Translations under genes and position numbers: made by a program
Part shown: positions 24,902 to 33,990 of the stretch, piece by piece
Numbering within the stretch: the first letter of the stretch is position 1
Layout: each line of letters opens with the position of its first letter
DNA from: Eubacteriaceae bacterium
Lineage (GTDB): Bacteria; Bacillota; Clostridia; Lachnospirales; Lachnospiraceae
Reading direction: 5' to 3'
Length of the DNA: 64,000 bases
Assembly: GCA_910575665.1 (NCBI GenBank)
Contig: CAJTFB010000012.1
Location: forward strand, 33,028-97,027
The notes under the pieces: generated by a model
Database searches by the model: none
The model's input: only the letters and a program-made list of their open reading frames with translations
Told to the model about the DNA's origin: nothing

Positions 24902-26608
24902 ATGGGTAAATATAACTCAGCAGTACGATGTGCACAGATAAGAGAATTAATTGAAGAAAATCAGTATTTGGAGGCAATGGAAGAGATTGAAGAGATGGAT
25001 TTTGAAAAGATCCCCTCCATTGCAGACATATATTTATTTGCAGACATTTTTCTTAAGGCAGAGAAACTGGATGTGGCGAAAGAGCTATATTATACCGTTT
25101 ACCGCAGGACAGCTTCCCGACCTGCACTGTATCGGCTGCTGATGTTGGTGATACAGATGGGAGATATCGAAGAGGCAAAGGATCTGTATCTTGCCTATGA
25201 GATCGTCGCAGGAATGACCCTTGATACCTTTGAGTTGCGGTATCGTCTGGCAAAAGCAGAAGGAGAACCGAGGAGTCGTCTGATCGAGATTTTGGAACAG
25301 CTCAAAGAGGAGGAGTATACCGAGGAATGGGGATTTCAGCTTGCCAAGCTCTATGAGATAGAGGGGCGTAAACAAGATTGTATCCGGGAGTGTGAGGATC
25401 TGGAGCGCTGGTTTGGCAGAGGTTCCATCGTAGAGAAAGCCAAAGCATTAAAGAAAAAGTGCAAGAGTCCTTCTTGGGTAAAGCCCCATCAGGTGGAGAT
25501 TCCGGAACCAGAGAAAGAAGAACCAGAACCGATATCATATGCACACGCGCCGGTTGCTGTGGAAAACATTATTCCAGAGCCCAAGGCACAGGTGCAGGAG
25601 TCTATTCATGAGATGGAAGAAGGTCTTCCGGTCCAGGAAGAGGTGATTCCAGAGCCTCAGGCGGTGAAGGAAGAGGTGCCTCCTGATGAGACAGTGACAG
25701 AAGTAATAGAACCAGAGGCTAAACTGGAACGCGAGCCAGAGTCAAAGTCAGAGACAAGGTCAAAGTCTGAACCCGAACCAGAATCGGAAGATGCAGAGGA
25801 TCTGGAAACCAGATCAAAAGATGGATTATTTCATAAGATTGTAAACTATTTTAAGATAGATTTAGATACTTTTATCGAAGAAGAGGAAGAATTTCCAGAG
25901 GAACTGGATACCTATAAGCAGCAGTCTACTGCAGAGATCAATGTAAAGGCAGTTCTTGCTGAGGGGGTCGATCACGTCTTGGAACAGCCGCCGCACGTAC
26001 CTGAGAGGGAAGTGCTGGATGTAGAAAAGACTAAGAAACTTCCGGTGGAGTCACTGGATGACCGGCTTCAGGAAATCGAGGAGCACAAACGGGTGATTCG
26101 TCTGGAAGATACGATGAAACAGAAGGCGATAAAGAGCCATCCTCTTGGAAAATCCTCCACGGAGGAGGTTCATGAGGATATCTCCAGAAATGGAATTGGT
26201 TATCTGACGCTCAAAGGAGCGATGCACCGCCTTCGTCGGGACGATGGGATCGTTCACTTTGCCCTGACAGGAGGGGCCGAAGGGATGTCTCTGGCAGTGG
26301 CGAAGAGACTGTGTAAAGAATTAAAGAAGAATCAGTATTTCGAGGCAAAAAATATTGGTAAGATCGAGGCCGATAAACTGGATGAAGTGAATCTGGACGA
26401 GTGGGCAGAGAAGTTTATTGGGGGCTGTATGTATATAATGGATGCACCATCTCTCACGGATACAAGCGTCAAAAATCTGATTGCTCTTATGGATCGCTAT
26501 CAAAAGCAGATTGTCATCTTGTTGGAAGGCAGTTATGATGAGATGGATAGTTTTTTGAACTATCACAGAGAATTTGAAAAAAGGATAACTTATAAAGTCA
26601 GGCTGTAG
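24902..26608 (+). CDS. TPR-like protein with degenerate CbbX/SpoVK-type AAA+ domain
   Basis: A 568-residue protein. Residues 1-185 form helical repeats resembling TPRs (EAMEEIEEMDFEKIPSIADI). Residues 190-400 are an acidic Glu/Pro-rich linker. Residues 440-568 align by eye with the SpoVK/CbbX AAA+ core. However, the Walker A position reads GGAEGMS (457-463, no catalytic Lys), and Walker B reads CMYIMDAPSL instead of the usual FIDEAYSL. ILLEGSYDEMDSFL matches the sensor segment ILAGYPDEM. ATP hydrolysis is therefore unlikely. It follows the cNMP-like gene by 33 bp, so they probably act together. Function unknown. Confidence 0.65.
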   Translation: MGKYNSAVRCAQIRELIEENQYLEAMEEIEEMDFEKIPSIADIYLFADIFLKAEKLDVAKELYYTVYRRTASRPALYRLLMLVIQMGDIEEAKDLYLAYEIVAGMTLDTFELRYRLAKAEGEPRSRLIEILEQLKEEEYTEEWGFQLAKLYEIEGRKQDCIRECEDLERWFGRGSIVEKAKALKKKCKSPSWVKPHQVEIPEPEKEEPEPISYAHAPVAVENIIPEPKAQVQESIHEMEEGLPVQEEVIPEPQAVKEEVPPDETVTEVIEPEAKLEREPESKSETRSKSEPEPESEDAEDLETRSKDGLFHKIVNYFKIDLDTFIEEEEEFPEELDTYKQQSTAEINVKAVLAEGVDHVLEQPPHVPEREVLDVEKTKKLPVESLDDRLQEIEEHKRVIRLEDTMKQKAIKSHPLGKSSTEEVHEDISRNGIGYLTLKGAMHRLRRDDGIVHFALTGGAEGMSLAVAKRLCKELKKNQYFEAKNIGKIEADKLDEVNLDEWAEKFIGGCMYIMDAPSLTDTSVKNLIALMDRYQKQIVILLEGSYDEMDSFLNYHREFEKRITYKVRL

Positions 26609-26657
26609 GCGGGTTGCAGATATTCTAGTACATACAACCTGAAATGGGGGAATTAGT

Positions 26658-26817
26658 GTGAAAAATCCCGCTGATGCCAAAGAACTAAAGTTCTTGGATT
26701 TTTCACATAGCGAACATAGTTCGCTTTAGCTATTTGTTTCTGAGCGAAAGCAAATAGCTTTGTTCCGACATGAGAAACTCTTTGAGCTTTCTCGTGCGGT
26801 TCTTCGCGATAAATCGC
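26658..26817. other. Run of five consecutive stem-loops upstream of a flavin reductase gene
   Basis: GTGAAAAATCC (26658-26668) pairs with GGATTTTTCAC (26696-26706), with AAGAACT/AGTTCTT nested inside. Next come AGCGAAC/GTTCGCT (26709-26725), AGCTATTTG/CAAATAGCT (26728-26759), GAGAAA/TTTCTC (26772-26793) and GCGAT/ATCGC (26806-26817). All arms are perfect. This density suggests a structured leader RNA or a small repeat element. No known riboswitch was recognised. Confidence 0.6.
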
Positions 26818-26834
26818 TCAGAAAAGAGGATTTG

Positions 26835-27398
26835 ATGGACAAACAGGAATGGAAACCGGGAAATATGCTGTACCCGGTACCGGCAGTAATGGTAAGTTGC
26901 TGCGATGAAAAAGAAATACCAAATATAATTACCGTAGCATGGACAGGGACCATTTGTTCCGATCCGGTTATGGTATCGATCTCCGTCAGACCGGAGCGCT
27001 ATTCTTATGATATGATTAAGAAGACTGGAGAATTTGTGATCAATCTTACCACGAGAGAACTGACCCGGGCTACGGACTGGTGCGGAGTAAAATCTGGGAG
27101 AGATGTGGACAAATTCCGGGAAATGTCCTTGACACCAGGCCTGGCGCGCCATTTGGATTATGCGCCGATCATCGTAGAGAGTCCGGTAAATCTTGAGTGT
27201 AAAGTGAGGGAAATAAAAGAGCTGGGATCACACCACATGTTTATCGCCGAGGTTGTCGGGGTGCAGGTCAGTGAAAAGTATTTGGATGAAAATGGTAAAT
27301 TTTGGCTGAATCACTCGGATCTTGTGGCGTATTCTCATGGAGAATACTTTGTTTTAGGGGAAAAAATTGGGAAATTTGGTTATTCTGTAAAGAAATGA
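26835..27398 (+). CDS. Flavin reductase-like FMN-binding protein
   Basis: A 187-residue protein of the flavin-reductase/flavoredoxin family. The N-terminal YPVPAVMVSCCDEKEIPNII and TVAWTGTICSDPVMVSISVR match the FMN-binding split barrel. GEFVINLTTRELTRATDWCG and HHMFIAEVVGVQVSEKYL follow in the usual order. ATG 26835 is chosen for AAAAGAGGA just upstream; a longer frame runs into the stem-loop region. It probably reduces flavin or carries electrons. The physiological partner is unknown. Confidence 0.85.
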   Translation: MDKQEWKPGNMLYPVPAVMVSCCDEKEIPNIITVAWTGTICSDPVMVSISVRPERYSYDMIKKTGEFVINLTTRELTRATDWCGVKSGRDVDKFREMSLTPGLARHLDYAPIIVESPVNLECKVREIKELGSHHMFIAEVVGVQVSEKYLDENGKFWLNHSDLVAYSHGEYFVLGEKIGKFGYSVKK

Positions 27399-27434
27399 TA
27401 ATATTTTCTTAATAAAAGTAAAGAAATTGACATT

Positions 27435-27462
27435 TTACAAAATCAAGATCTGTGATATACTA
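27435..27462 (+). promoter_or_regulatory. Sigma-A promoter of murA
   Basis: TTTACA (27435-27440), 16-bp spacer, TATACT (27457-27462) with TG one base upstream of the -10 (extended -10). The murA start codon lies 44 bp downstream. Confidence 0.65.
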
Positions 27463-27505
27463 TATTAGTGTTGCAGAATTGTTTTTAACGGATGGAGATT
27501 TATAT

Positions 27506-28804
27506 ATGAAACAATATATTATAAAAGGCGGACAGCCATTGCGAGGAGAAGTGTTGATCGGTGGTGCAAAAAATGCCGCGCTGGGGATCATTGTAGCAGC
27601 CATTATGGCAAATGAGCCAGTGACGATCGAAAATCTTCCCGATGTAGATGATGTTAGGGTGCTGCTGGATGCCGTAGAGGGAATTGGAGCGATCGTAGAG
27701 CGGTTTGACGCACATACTGTTCGTATTAATGGTGCGCTCATTAATGATGTCAATGTTGATGATGACTATATAAGGAAAATCAGGGGATCTTATTATTTGG
27801 TGGGAGCACTTTTAGGGAAATATCGCAAAGCGGTGGTGGCACTGCCAGGGGGATGTCAAATCGGCAGCCGTCCCATCGACCAGCACTTAAAGGGATTTGA
27901 ACAGTTGGGGGCGAAGGTTACCATTCACAATGGAAAGATCGATGCCTGTGCAGAAAGACTCACAGGCAGTCATATATATCTAGATTGTCCCAGTGTAGGA
28001 GCTACCATAAATATTATGATGGCGGCCTGTATGGCAGAGGGAAAGACCATTATCGAAAACCCTGCTAAGGAACCGCATATCGTTGATGTGGCCAACTTCC
28101 TGAACAGTATGGGTGCCAATATAAAAGGCGCTGGTACGGATACCATTCGGATTCGTGGTGTGGAGAGTCTTCACGGCAGCGAATACTCTATTATACCGGA
28201 TCAGATCGAAGCGGGGACTTACATGATGGCGGCAGCTGCCACCGGTGGGGATGTCTATATCCGAAATGTAATTCCAAAGCATTTGGAAGCTATTACAGCC
28301 AAGTTGATTGAAATCGGTGTAAGAGTTGAGGAGTACGATGACTGTGTGAGAGTTTATTCGGATCACAGACTGGGGTATGCCAACGTCAAAACCATGCCAT
28401 ATCCAGGTTTTCCTACCGATATGCAGCCTCAGATGGTGACATTGCTTGCCCTTTCCATGGGAGTGAGCATTGTAACAGAGACCATATTTGAGACACGTTT
28501 CAAATATATCAGTGAGCTTCGGAGGATGGGCGCCAATATCAATGTAGAGGGAAATGCTGCGATTATTACCGGAGTTGAAGACTTTACCGGCGCTGTGGTG
28601 AGTGCTCCGGATCTACGTGCTGGGGCGGCCCTGGTGATCGCCGGGCTGGTGGCAGATGGATTTACGACCGTAGAACAGATTCAATATATAGAGCGAGGAT
28701 ACGAAGACTTTGAGGAGAAGCTGAGAGGTTTGGGAGGAGTTATCGAAAAATTTGACGCCGAAGATGAGAGAGCGGTGAAAAAATTTAAACTCAAGGTAGG
28801 CTGA
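27506..28804 (+). CDS. murA: UDP-N-acetylglucosamine 1-carboxyvinyltransferase
   Basis: A 432-residue enzyme for the first committed step of peptidoglycan synthesis (transfer of enolpyruvate from PEP to UDP-GlcNAc). IGGAKNAALGIIVAAIM is the N-terminal motif, and PGGCQIGSRPIDQHLKGFE contains the active-site Cys targeted by fosfomycin. EAGTYMMAAAATGG and GFPTDMQPQMVTLLAL are present, and the C-terminus has ADLRAG-like APDLRAGAALVIAGLVADG. ATG 27506 is used because a GGAG precedes it; a longer frame at 27452 overlaps the promoter. A second paralogue elsewhere is usual in Firmicutes. Confidence 0.95.
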   Translation: MKQYIIKGGQPLRGEVLIGGAKNAALGIIVAAIMANEPVTIENLPDVDDVRVLLDAVEGIGAIVERFDAHTVRINGALINDVNVDDDYIRKIRGSYYLVGALLGKYRKAVVALPGGCQIGSRPIDQHLKGFEQLGAKVTIHNGKIDACAERLTGSHIYLDCPSVGATINIMMAACMAEGKTIIENPAKEPHIVDVANFLNSMGANIKGAGTDTIRIRGVESLHGSEYSIIPDQIEAGTYMMAAAATGGDVYIRNVIPKHLEAITAKLIEIGVRVEEYDDCVRVYSDHRLGYANVKTMPYPGFPTDMQPQMVTLLALSMGVSIVTETIFETRFKYISELRRMGANINVEGNAAIITGVEDFTGAVVSAPDLRAGAALVIAGLVADGFTTVEQIQYIERGYEDFEEKLRGLGGVIEKFDAEDERAVKKFKLKVG

Positions 28805-28857
28805 TTCTATAAGTCAAATCCCCCGTACCGTTGTTATAAGTGGTTTCAGACTAAAAA

Positions 28858-28882
28858 AACGTCCATTCTATGAGTGGGCGTT
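28858..28882 (+). terminator. Weak terminator after murA
   Basis: AACGTCCA (28858-28865) pairs with TGGGCGTT (28875-28882) with one G-T pair. Only a short T-rich tract follows. Confidence 0.5.
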
Positions 28883-28970
28883 CTATATTATCACGTGGCC
28901 TGGAAATGGGTGGAAGGATACTTTTTAATATGCAGTGATCGTTTTGAAGGGGCACAAAAGGAGGAAAAAA

Positions 28971-29897
28971 ATGCAAGGAAGAGTACAGCAGATACTGGAT
29001 GAGGTGGGAAAGGTGATCCGTGGAAAGGATGAGGCGATTCGCCTTGTTTTGACAGCGATTCTTGCCAAAGGACATATTTTGATCGAAGACATTCCTGGGG
29101 TGGGAAAAACAACGTTGGCAGTGGCATTTTCTCGGGCTATGGAGCTGACGGAGAGGCGTCTACAGTTTACCCCGGACGTACTTCCCAGTGATGTGGTGGG
29201 GTTTAATATGCTGGATGCCGATGGGGAGATGCAGTACAAGCCGGGAGCGATCCTTTGTAATCTGCTCCTGGCAGATGAGATCAACCGTACTTCCACCAAG
29301 ACGCAATCGGCGCTTTTGGAGGTGATGGAAGAGGGACAGGTGACGGTGGACGGCGTGACGAGACAGCTGCCCAATCCTTTCGTTGTTGTTGCTACCCAGA
29401 ATCCGGTGGGATCTGCCGGTACCCAGATGCTTCCGGAATCCCAGCTGGATCGTTTTATGATCCGGATTTCCATGGGATATCCAGAGATGGAAGAAGAGAT
29501 GCGTCTGATCAAGGAGCGCCAGGAAGCGAATCCCATTGATTACATACAGGAGATTATAACCAAGCAGGAGTTATTGGAAATGCAGGAGCAGGTGCGTTCG
29601 GTATTCGTAGATGATAAGGTACTGAAGTATCTGTCCAAGATCGTGGTTGCCACGAGAAACCATTCTATGCTGTCTCTGGGGATCAGTCCCCGGGGAACTC
29701 TCGCCTTTGTGGATATGTCAAAGGGACATGCCTTCATGAGTGGACGGGATTATGTGCTGCCAGAGGATGTAAAAAAGGTGGCGAAGGCAGTTCTTGCCCA
29801 CCGCCTTCTTTTGAACGGAAAGGCGCGTATGAGCCATGTGACAGCGGAAGACATCGTAGGTGAGATTGTAGAGAAAACCCAGGCACCGAAGCTGTAA
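28971..29897 (+). CDS. MoxR-family AAA+ ATPase
   Basis: A 308-residue AAA+ ATPase. Walker A is EDIPGVGKTTLA (about residues 40-50), LLADEINRTSTKTQSALLE is Walker B with the MoxR insertion, and VVATQNPVG is sensor 1. ATG 28971 follows AAAGGAGG. MoxR proteins act as chaperone-like ATPases with VWA or DUF58 partners; the next gene is DUF58. It heads a three-gene operon with the DUF58 and transglutaminase-like genes. Confidence 0.92.
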   Translation: MQGRVQQILDEVGKVIRGKDEAIRLVLTAILAKGHILIEDIPGVGKTTLAVAFSRAMELTERRLQFTPDVLPSDVVGFNMLDADGEMQYKPGAILCNLLLADEINRTSTKTQSALLEVMEEGQVTVDGVTRQLPNPFVVVATQNPVGSAGTQMLPESQLDRFMIRISMGYPEMEEEMRLIKERQEANPIDYIQEIITKQELLEMQEQVRSVFVDDKVLKYLSKIVVATRNHSMLSLGISPRGTLAFVDMSKGHAFMSGRDYVLPEDVKKVAKAVLAHRLLLNGKARMSHVTAEDIVGEIVEKTQAPKL

Positions 29898-29991
29898 TCC
29901 AGGTACTTTACGTAGTATCTGTGGTTTGACACCGGATCACCGGTGGAGAAGAACAGGAGTGTTACAGAACTTACAGATGGGAGGTGCCGGG

Positions 29992-31086
29992 ATGACTTTT
30001 GGTACTCTAATTTATTTTTTCATATTATTGACGGGGCTCCTTATTTCGGTGGTTTGCCTGCAATACGGCACCGTAGCAGTGATGGGGGCTTTGATCATCG
30101 TGCCTGTGTTTATGCTGGCATTTCTTATTGTCATGCGCTACCATACAACCGTGGAGGTAGAGTGCAAAAATCCCTTAGCGGAAAAAGACTCTATGGAAAA
30201 ACCGGCGCGGGCGACGATCGCCTTGTCGGTGGAAAATAATGGAAAATTTCTTCCGATTTCCAAGGGGATTGCCTGGGTTCGCTATGAGAATTTTTTCTCA
30301 GGAGAAAAGGGAAATATGAAAGTACGGTTTTCTGTCGATACGGGAAAACGAAGAGGACGAAGGATTCCGGTGGTGATCCATCACTGCGGCAACGTGTCGA
30401 TCCAGGTGGAGAAAGTCAGGATCTACGACTATCTCAACCTTTTTGCTACCACGATTGGGAAAAATTACGAGGTACAGGATGTGCTTGTCATGCCTCCTTT
30501 AAAAGAGATTTACCTTGGAAAAGATCGCTGGTATAACGAGACAAATGAAGACAGTGACCGCTTTTCTTTATACAAAAAAGGAGATGATCCCTCCGAGATC
30601 TTTGATATCCGGGATTTTAAGGATGGTGACCGAATTCAGCAGATTCACTGGAAGCTCAGCAGCAAAGCGGGACATTATATGGTAAAGGACGGAAGCCTTC
30701 CCCTAGCAAAAGCGGTACATATTTTTCTAGATCTGTGCGCTGAAGATGCACAGACGGCGGATCTGCTCGTACAGGGAATATATTCTGTATCCATGGAATT
30801 GATGGCACAGGGAGTACCCCAGCATTATATTTGGTATGACAGCATAAATGAAATTATTCAGGAGAAGCTGATTGAGCATGAGGAAGAATTGTTTTGGATG
30901 TTTGAGGATCTGTTTAAGTGCAGAACTACAAAGGATCCGGAGGAACTGATTCGGGCATACATTGAATGGGAAGATGGGCGCCCCAAGGAATCCGGGCTTT
31001 ATCTCACAGTTGTGGACCATTCGGAGTCGGATTTGGATGGACTAGGAATTGGGGAACTGATGGTTCTTGATTTACGGGAGGATTAG
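29992..31086 (+). CDS. DUF58 domain protein
   Basis: A 364-residue protein with two N-terminal membrane segments (TLIYFFILLTGLLISVVCL and VMGALIIVPVFMLAFLIVM). The signature DUF58 stretch is DPSEIFDIRDFKDGDRIQQI followed by HWKLSSKAGHYMVKDG (about residues 200-235), and the C-terminal half resembles a VWA fold. GGGAGG lies 8 bp before ATG 29992. It is the usual middle partner in MoxR-DUF58-transglutaminase operons. Confidence 0.88.
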   Translation: MTFGTLIYFFILLTGLLISVVCLQYGTVAVMGALIIVPVFMLAFLIVMRYHTTVEVECKNPLAEKDSMEKPARATIALSVENNGKFLPISKGIAWVRYENFFSGEKGNMKVRFSVDTGKRRGRRIPVVIHHCGNVSIQVEKVRIYDYLNLFATTIGKNYEVQDVLVMPPLKEIYLGKDRWYNETNEDSDRFSLYKKGDDPSEIFDIRDFKDGDRIQQIHWKLSSKAGHYMVKDGSLPLAKAVHIFLDLCAEDAQTADLLVQGIYSVSMELMAQGVPQHYIWYDSINEIIQEKLIEHEEELFWMFEDLFKCRTTKDPEELIRAYIEWEDGRPKESGLYLTVVDHSESDLDGLGIGELMVLDLRED

Positions 31087-31097
31087 GAGGTACCATT

Positions 31098-33593
31098 ATG
31101 AAAAACGGCAAGATAGTGAATTTCATATTGGAAATCAGCCAGGTATTTCTTGTATTCCTGGGAGTATACTCGGCAGTGATGTGTGCAACACTAAGCCTTT
31201 CTCTGCCGGTGAATCGCATGGTGGCGACGCTGGTCCTTCTCAGTGCCGCATTTTTATTTTATGGTTTGTTCACGGTGTTAGAAACCTTCCGCCGAGGAAA
31301 GTTTTATGGAATGCTGGGGATCACCGCATTTGTGATCCTGGTTATTCTCCGGTTTCGCATCGTTTTATTGAAAGGTGCCGTAACGATCATCAATACCTAT
31401 TTGAAGGAATTTATGAATTACACCCAGAGTAGTATCACTCTGTTATCAAGTAAGGGATTTGCCGGGGAGAGCGCCGGACTGGAGTATTGTACTACACTTG
31501 TCACAATAATTGTCGCCGGCTATCTCATCGCGTTGATCAGCAGCTGTTTTTATCGGAAGAGACGATCTTCGGTCTATATGGGAGCTACCATACTTTTCTT
31601 TCTGGTGCCAGTATCAGTGGGAAAGATCGGATATTTTTCCAACGTAATTACATATATATTTGCCTCCATGGCGGTGGTGGGAACCCGTTTTCTGCGTTCC
31701 GATACGACGGATAAAAGGATGCGCCAGAAGCTTTCTCTGGTTTTGACAGGAGTTGGTGTGGCAGCGGGCTTGGTGACATGGTTGTTCTTACCACCACAGA
31801 GATACAATGATAATATGGATCAGATCGTGGAGATCAAAAATTCTGCCCTCGCCCTCACGACATGGGAAAAGGAAGATCTTATGACATGGTTCCGGGGATA
31901 TTTTAGTGGCGATGTTATGGAATATGGTAAGATTGGCAAAAAGAATAGTGTTAAACGAAGCGGAAAGAAGCTGTTGAAGATCAGCGGTGATTTTGACATA
32001 AATCATGGTTTATATCTGAAAGGCTATACCGGTGCGGTGTATTCAGATAATCGGTGGCGCCAGATCAAGGATGAGGATGGGCAGTTCGAGAAGGAACGGG
32101 ATCAGCTGGCGGCGGATGGATTATCTGTGGACAACTGGCACACGGTTCTCCGAAACCAGATCGGTGATAGTCAGACCACAGGAAATGATAAGTTGTGGTC
32201 TTCTGGAAAGCTCACCATCCGTAATCTGGCTTTTGGATATGGAAATTATATTATTCCCTACTTCCCCACCACTTCCTTTTTCTCTACTGGTGGGCGAATG
32301 GAGAACACCGTCCCTGGGATTCAATATGAGACGGAGTATTTTCCATTTCTTTGCACAGAGTTAAAGAACGGTGTGGCAGCCAACAGCTATCGTCTTGCGG
32401 CAAACGAATTCTGGGTGAATTCTCAGGCGAACCGGGAGCGGCTAGAAAATTTTGCGAAAAAATATTATACCAGTGTTCCTGAGCAAGTATCTGGCATCGT
32501 AGATCAGTATAAGAATTATTTGAATTCCCAGAATGGGCTACTGGATCAATATAACCAGGGAACAGCTTCCCTGTATCAGATCATTGAGGAAACTCGCAAC
32601 TTTATCATGAATGATACAGAGTATACCCTTTCACCGGGAAAGACGCCAGGAGATGAAGACGCAGTACAGTATTTTTTAGCCACCAATAAAAAGGGGTACA
32701 GCAATCACTATGCCACAGCAGCGGCGGTGCTGCTGCGGAGTATTGGGATTCCAACACGATATGCCGAGGGGGTATATATCAGCAAAGAAAAGCTGGCAGA
32801 TGTGAGAAATGTGACCACAGAGATTGAGGTGACCGATAAAAACCTTCATGCCTGGGCAGAGGTATACCAAGAAAATTATGGATTTGTTCCTTTTGAATTC
32901 ACACCGGGGATTGGAGAGGAAGATGCTGAGGACTCCCAGGTGACGGAGGAAGATGACAACAATAATGGCACCAATCAGGGCCAAAATCAGGGAGGAGCAG
33001 ACGCTGCTTCACCCCAGATGCCTACTCCAACTCCGGAAGATAATGAAATGGAATTTGAAAATATCGAGACAGATAATTATAATCACGATAAGGAGGAAGA
33101 GGAGGCAGAGGATGCCAATCCTGAACCAGAGGAGAAGAAGGACAAGGAAAAGGAAGATGTTTCCGGCGGCATGGTATGGTGGAAGGTTCTGCTCTGGATC
33201 CTGCTTGGACTGGTTCTATTTGCTGTAGCGGCAGAGGGACAGCGCCGGCTGAGATTCCTTATTTTTGAAAAAAATATAAAGAAGAAGAAACATGGCAGGC
33301 AGATCATCATATATTATCGTCATCTGGAACCGGTGCTAAATCATGCGGGGATCCGCTACCGTGGGCAGAGTGTAGAAGAATTTGCTGAAATGATCTCACA
33401 AACCTATGGAATGAAGCAGGAGGAAGCGTATGAATTTGTGTCCATCGTATTTTGTGCAAGTTTCAGCGCGAAGGTTTTTGACCGGGAAGAGATGCTTCGA
33501 TTTTGGAAATTGTGTCGTCTGATCCGTCATAAGATCTATGCCGGTCAACGGGGTATAAGAAAATTGTATTATATGTATGTGTATTGTCTGTAG
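31098..33593 (+). CDS. Transglutaminase-like membrane protein with altered active site
   Basis: An 831-residue protein. About six membrane helices lie in residues 10-240, an extracytoplasmic region follows, then a transglutaminase-like core, an acidic low-complexity stretch (residues 610-690), a membrane helix (VLLWILLGLVLFAVAAEG), and a DUF4129-like C-terminal helix bundle. The nucleophile position reads KKGYSNHYATAAAVLLRSIG, with Ser535 where GYC is usual. His is present in NLHAWAEVY, and the Asp position is FEFTPG. So this may be a non-catalytic fold or a Ser variant. AGGAGG lies upstream of the ATG. It is the last gene of the operon. Confidence 0.85.
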   Translation: MKNGKIVNFILEISQVFLVFLGVYSAVMCATLSLSLPVNRMVATLVLLSAAFLFYGLFTVLETFRRGKFYGMLGITAFVILVILRFRIVLLKGAVTIINTYLKEFMNYTQSSITLLSSKGFAGESAGLEYCTTLVTIIVAGYLIALISSCFYRKRRSSVYMGATILFFLVPVSVGKIGYFSNVITYIFASMAVVGTRFLRSDTTDKRMRQKLSLVLTGVGVAAGLVTWLFLPPQRYNDNMDQIVEIKNSALALTTWEKEDLMTWFRGYFSGDVMEYGKIGKKNSVKRSGKKLLKISGDFDINHGLYLKGYTGAVYSDNRWRQIKDEDGQFEKERDQLAADGLSVDNWHTVLRNQIGDSQTTGNDKLWSSGKLTIRNLAFGYGNYIIPYFPTTSFFSTGGRMENTVPGIQYETEYFPFLCTELKNGVAANSYRLAANEFWVNSQANRERLENFAKKYYTSVPEQVSGIVDQYKNYLNSQNGLLDQYNQGTASLYQIIEETRNFIMNDTEYTLSPGKTPGDEDAVQYFLATNKKGYSNHYATAAAVLLRSIGIPTRYAEGVYISKEKLADVRNVTTEIEVTDKNLHAWAEVYQENYGFVPFEFTPGIGEEDAEDSQVTEEDDNNNGTNQGQNQGGADAASPQMPTPTPEDNEMEFENIETDNYNHDKEEEEAEDANPEPEEKKDKEKEDVSGGMVWWKVLLWILLGLVLFAVAAEGQRRLRFLIFEKNIKKKKHGRQIIIYYRHLEPVLNHAGIRYRGQSVEEFAEMISQTYGMKQEEAYEFVSIVFCASFSAKVFDREEMLRFWKLCRLIRHKIYAGQRGIRKLYYMYVYCL

Positions 33594-33654
33594 CCTGACA
33601 GCACCAATGTTCAGCCCCGATTTTTGCACCGCAGATGACGAATTTTCCTATTAG

Positions 33655-33674
33655 TTCAAATTCGCGCCGTTGAG
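33655..33674. repeat. Half-copy of the CGCCAATTTGAA repeat family
   Basis: TTCAAATTCGCGCCGTTGAG resembles the right arm of the 49041-49315 element (TTCAAATTAGCGCCATCGAG) and the hairpin at 52995-53036 read in reverse. It lies in the gap after the transglutaminase-like gene. Confidence 0.5.
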
Positions 33675-33684
33675 TTAAGGAAAA

Positions 33685-33753
33685 AAGAATCCCGAACCAA
33701 TCTGTGGAAACTTAGTATTTGTTAAGTTTCCGGCATATTGGTTTGGGATTCTT
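33685..33753. terminator. Long terminator stem after the MoxR operon
   Basis: AAGAATCCCGAACCAAT (33685-33701) pairs with ATTGGTTTGGGATTCTT (33737-33753), and GGAAACTTA with TGTTAAGTTTCC inside. A-runs and T-runs flank it. It lies between converging genes and probably works in both directions. Confidence 0.85.
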
Positions 33754-33906
33754 CTATTCTACACGATGTTTAAGGATGATTTCTTCAAAACGACGGTTGG
33801 AAGCCTGCATCTCTGCTTCGGTTTCGAGGATCTCAATCTCTGAGTTCTCCTGATCCAGCTCTTCCAGAAGGTCGAATAGATCATCATCTGTGAAAAATGT
33901 CTCCAT
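33754..33906 (-). CDS. Small acidic protein (50 residues)
   Basis: An open frame of 50 codons with a strong ribosome-binding site, AGGAGGGCAC, 5 bp before the ATG at 33906. The product is acidic and helical (METFFTDDDLFDLLEELDQ, then ENSEIEILETEAEMQASNRR and FEEIILKHRVE). No family is recognised. The stop codon abuts the terminator stem at 33753, which would serve as its terminator. It lies downstream of the SpoVAF-like gene on the same strand (84 bp gap) and could be cotranscribed with it. Confidence 0.6.
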   Translation of the reverse strand: METFFTDDDLFDLLEELDQENSEIEILETEAEMQASNRRFEEIILKHRVE

Positions 33907-33990
33907 GTGCCCTCCTTGTTCTACCGCTTATTGTATTCTCAGTGTAGCACATTTGGCGGGTTTAAACAAGAGAATTCTAAGAGTTTATAA

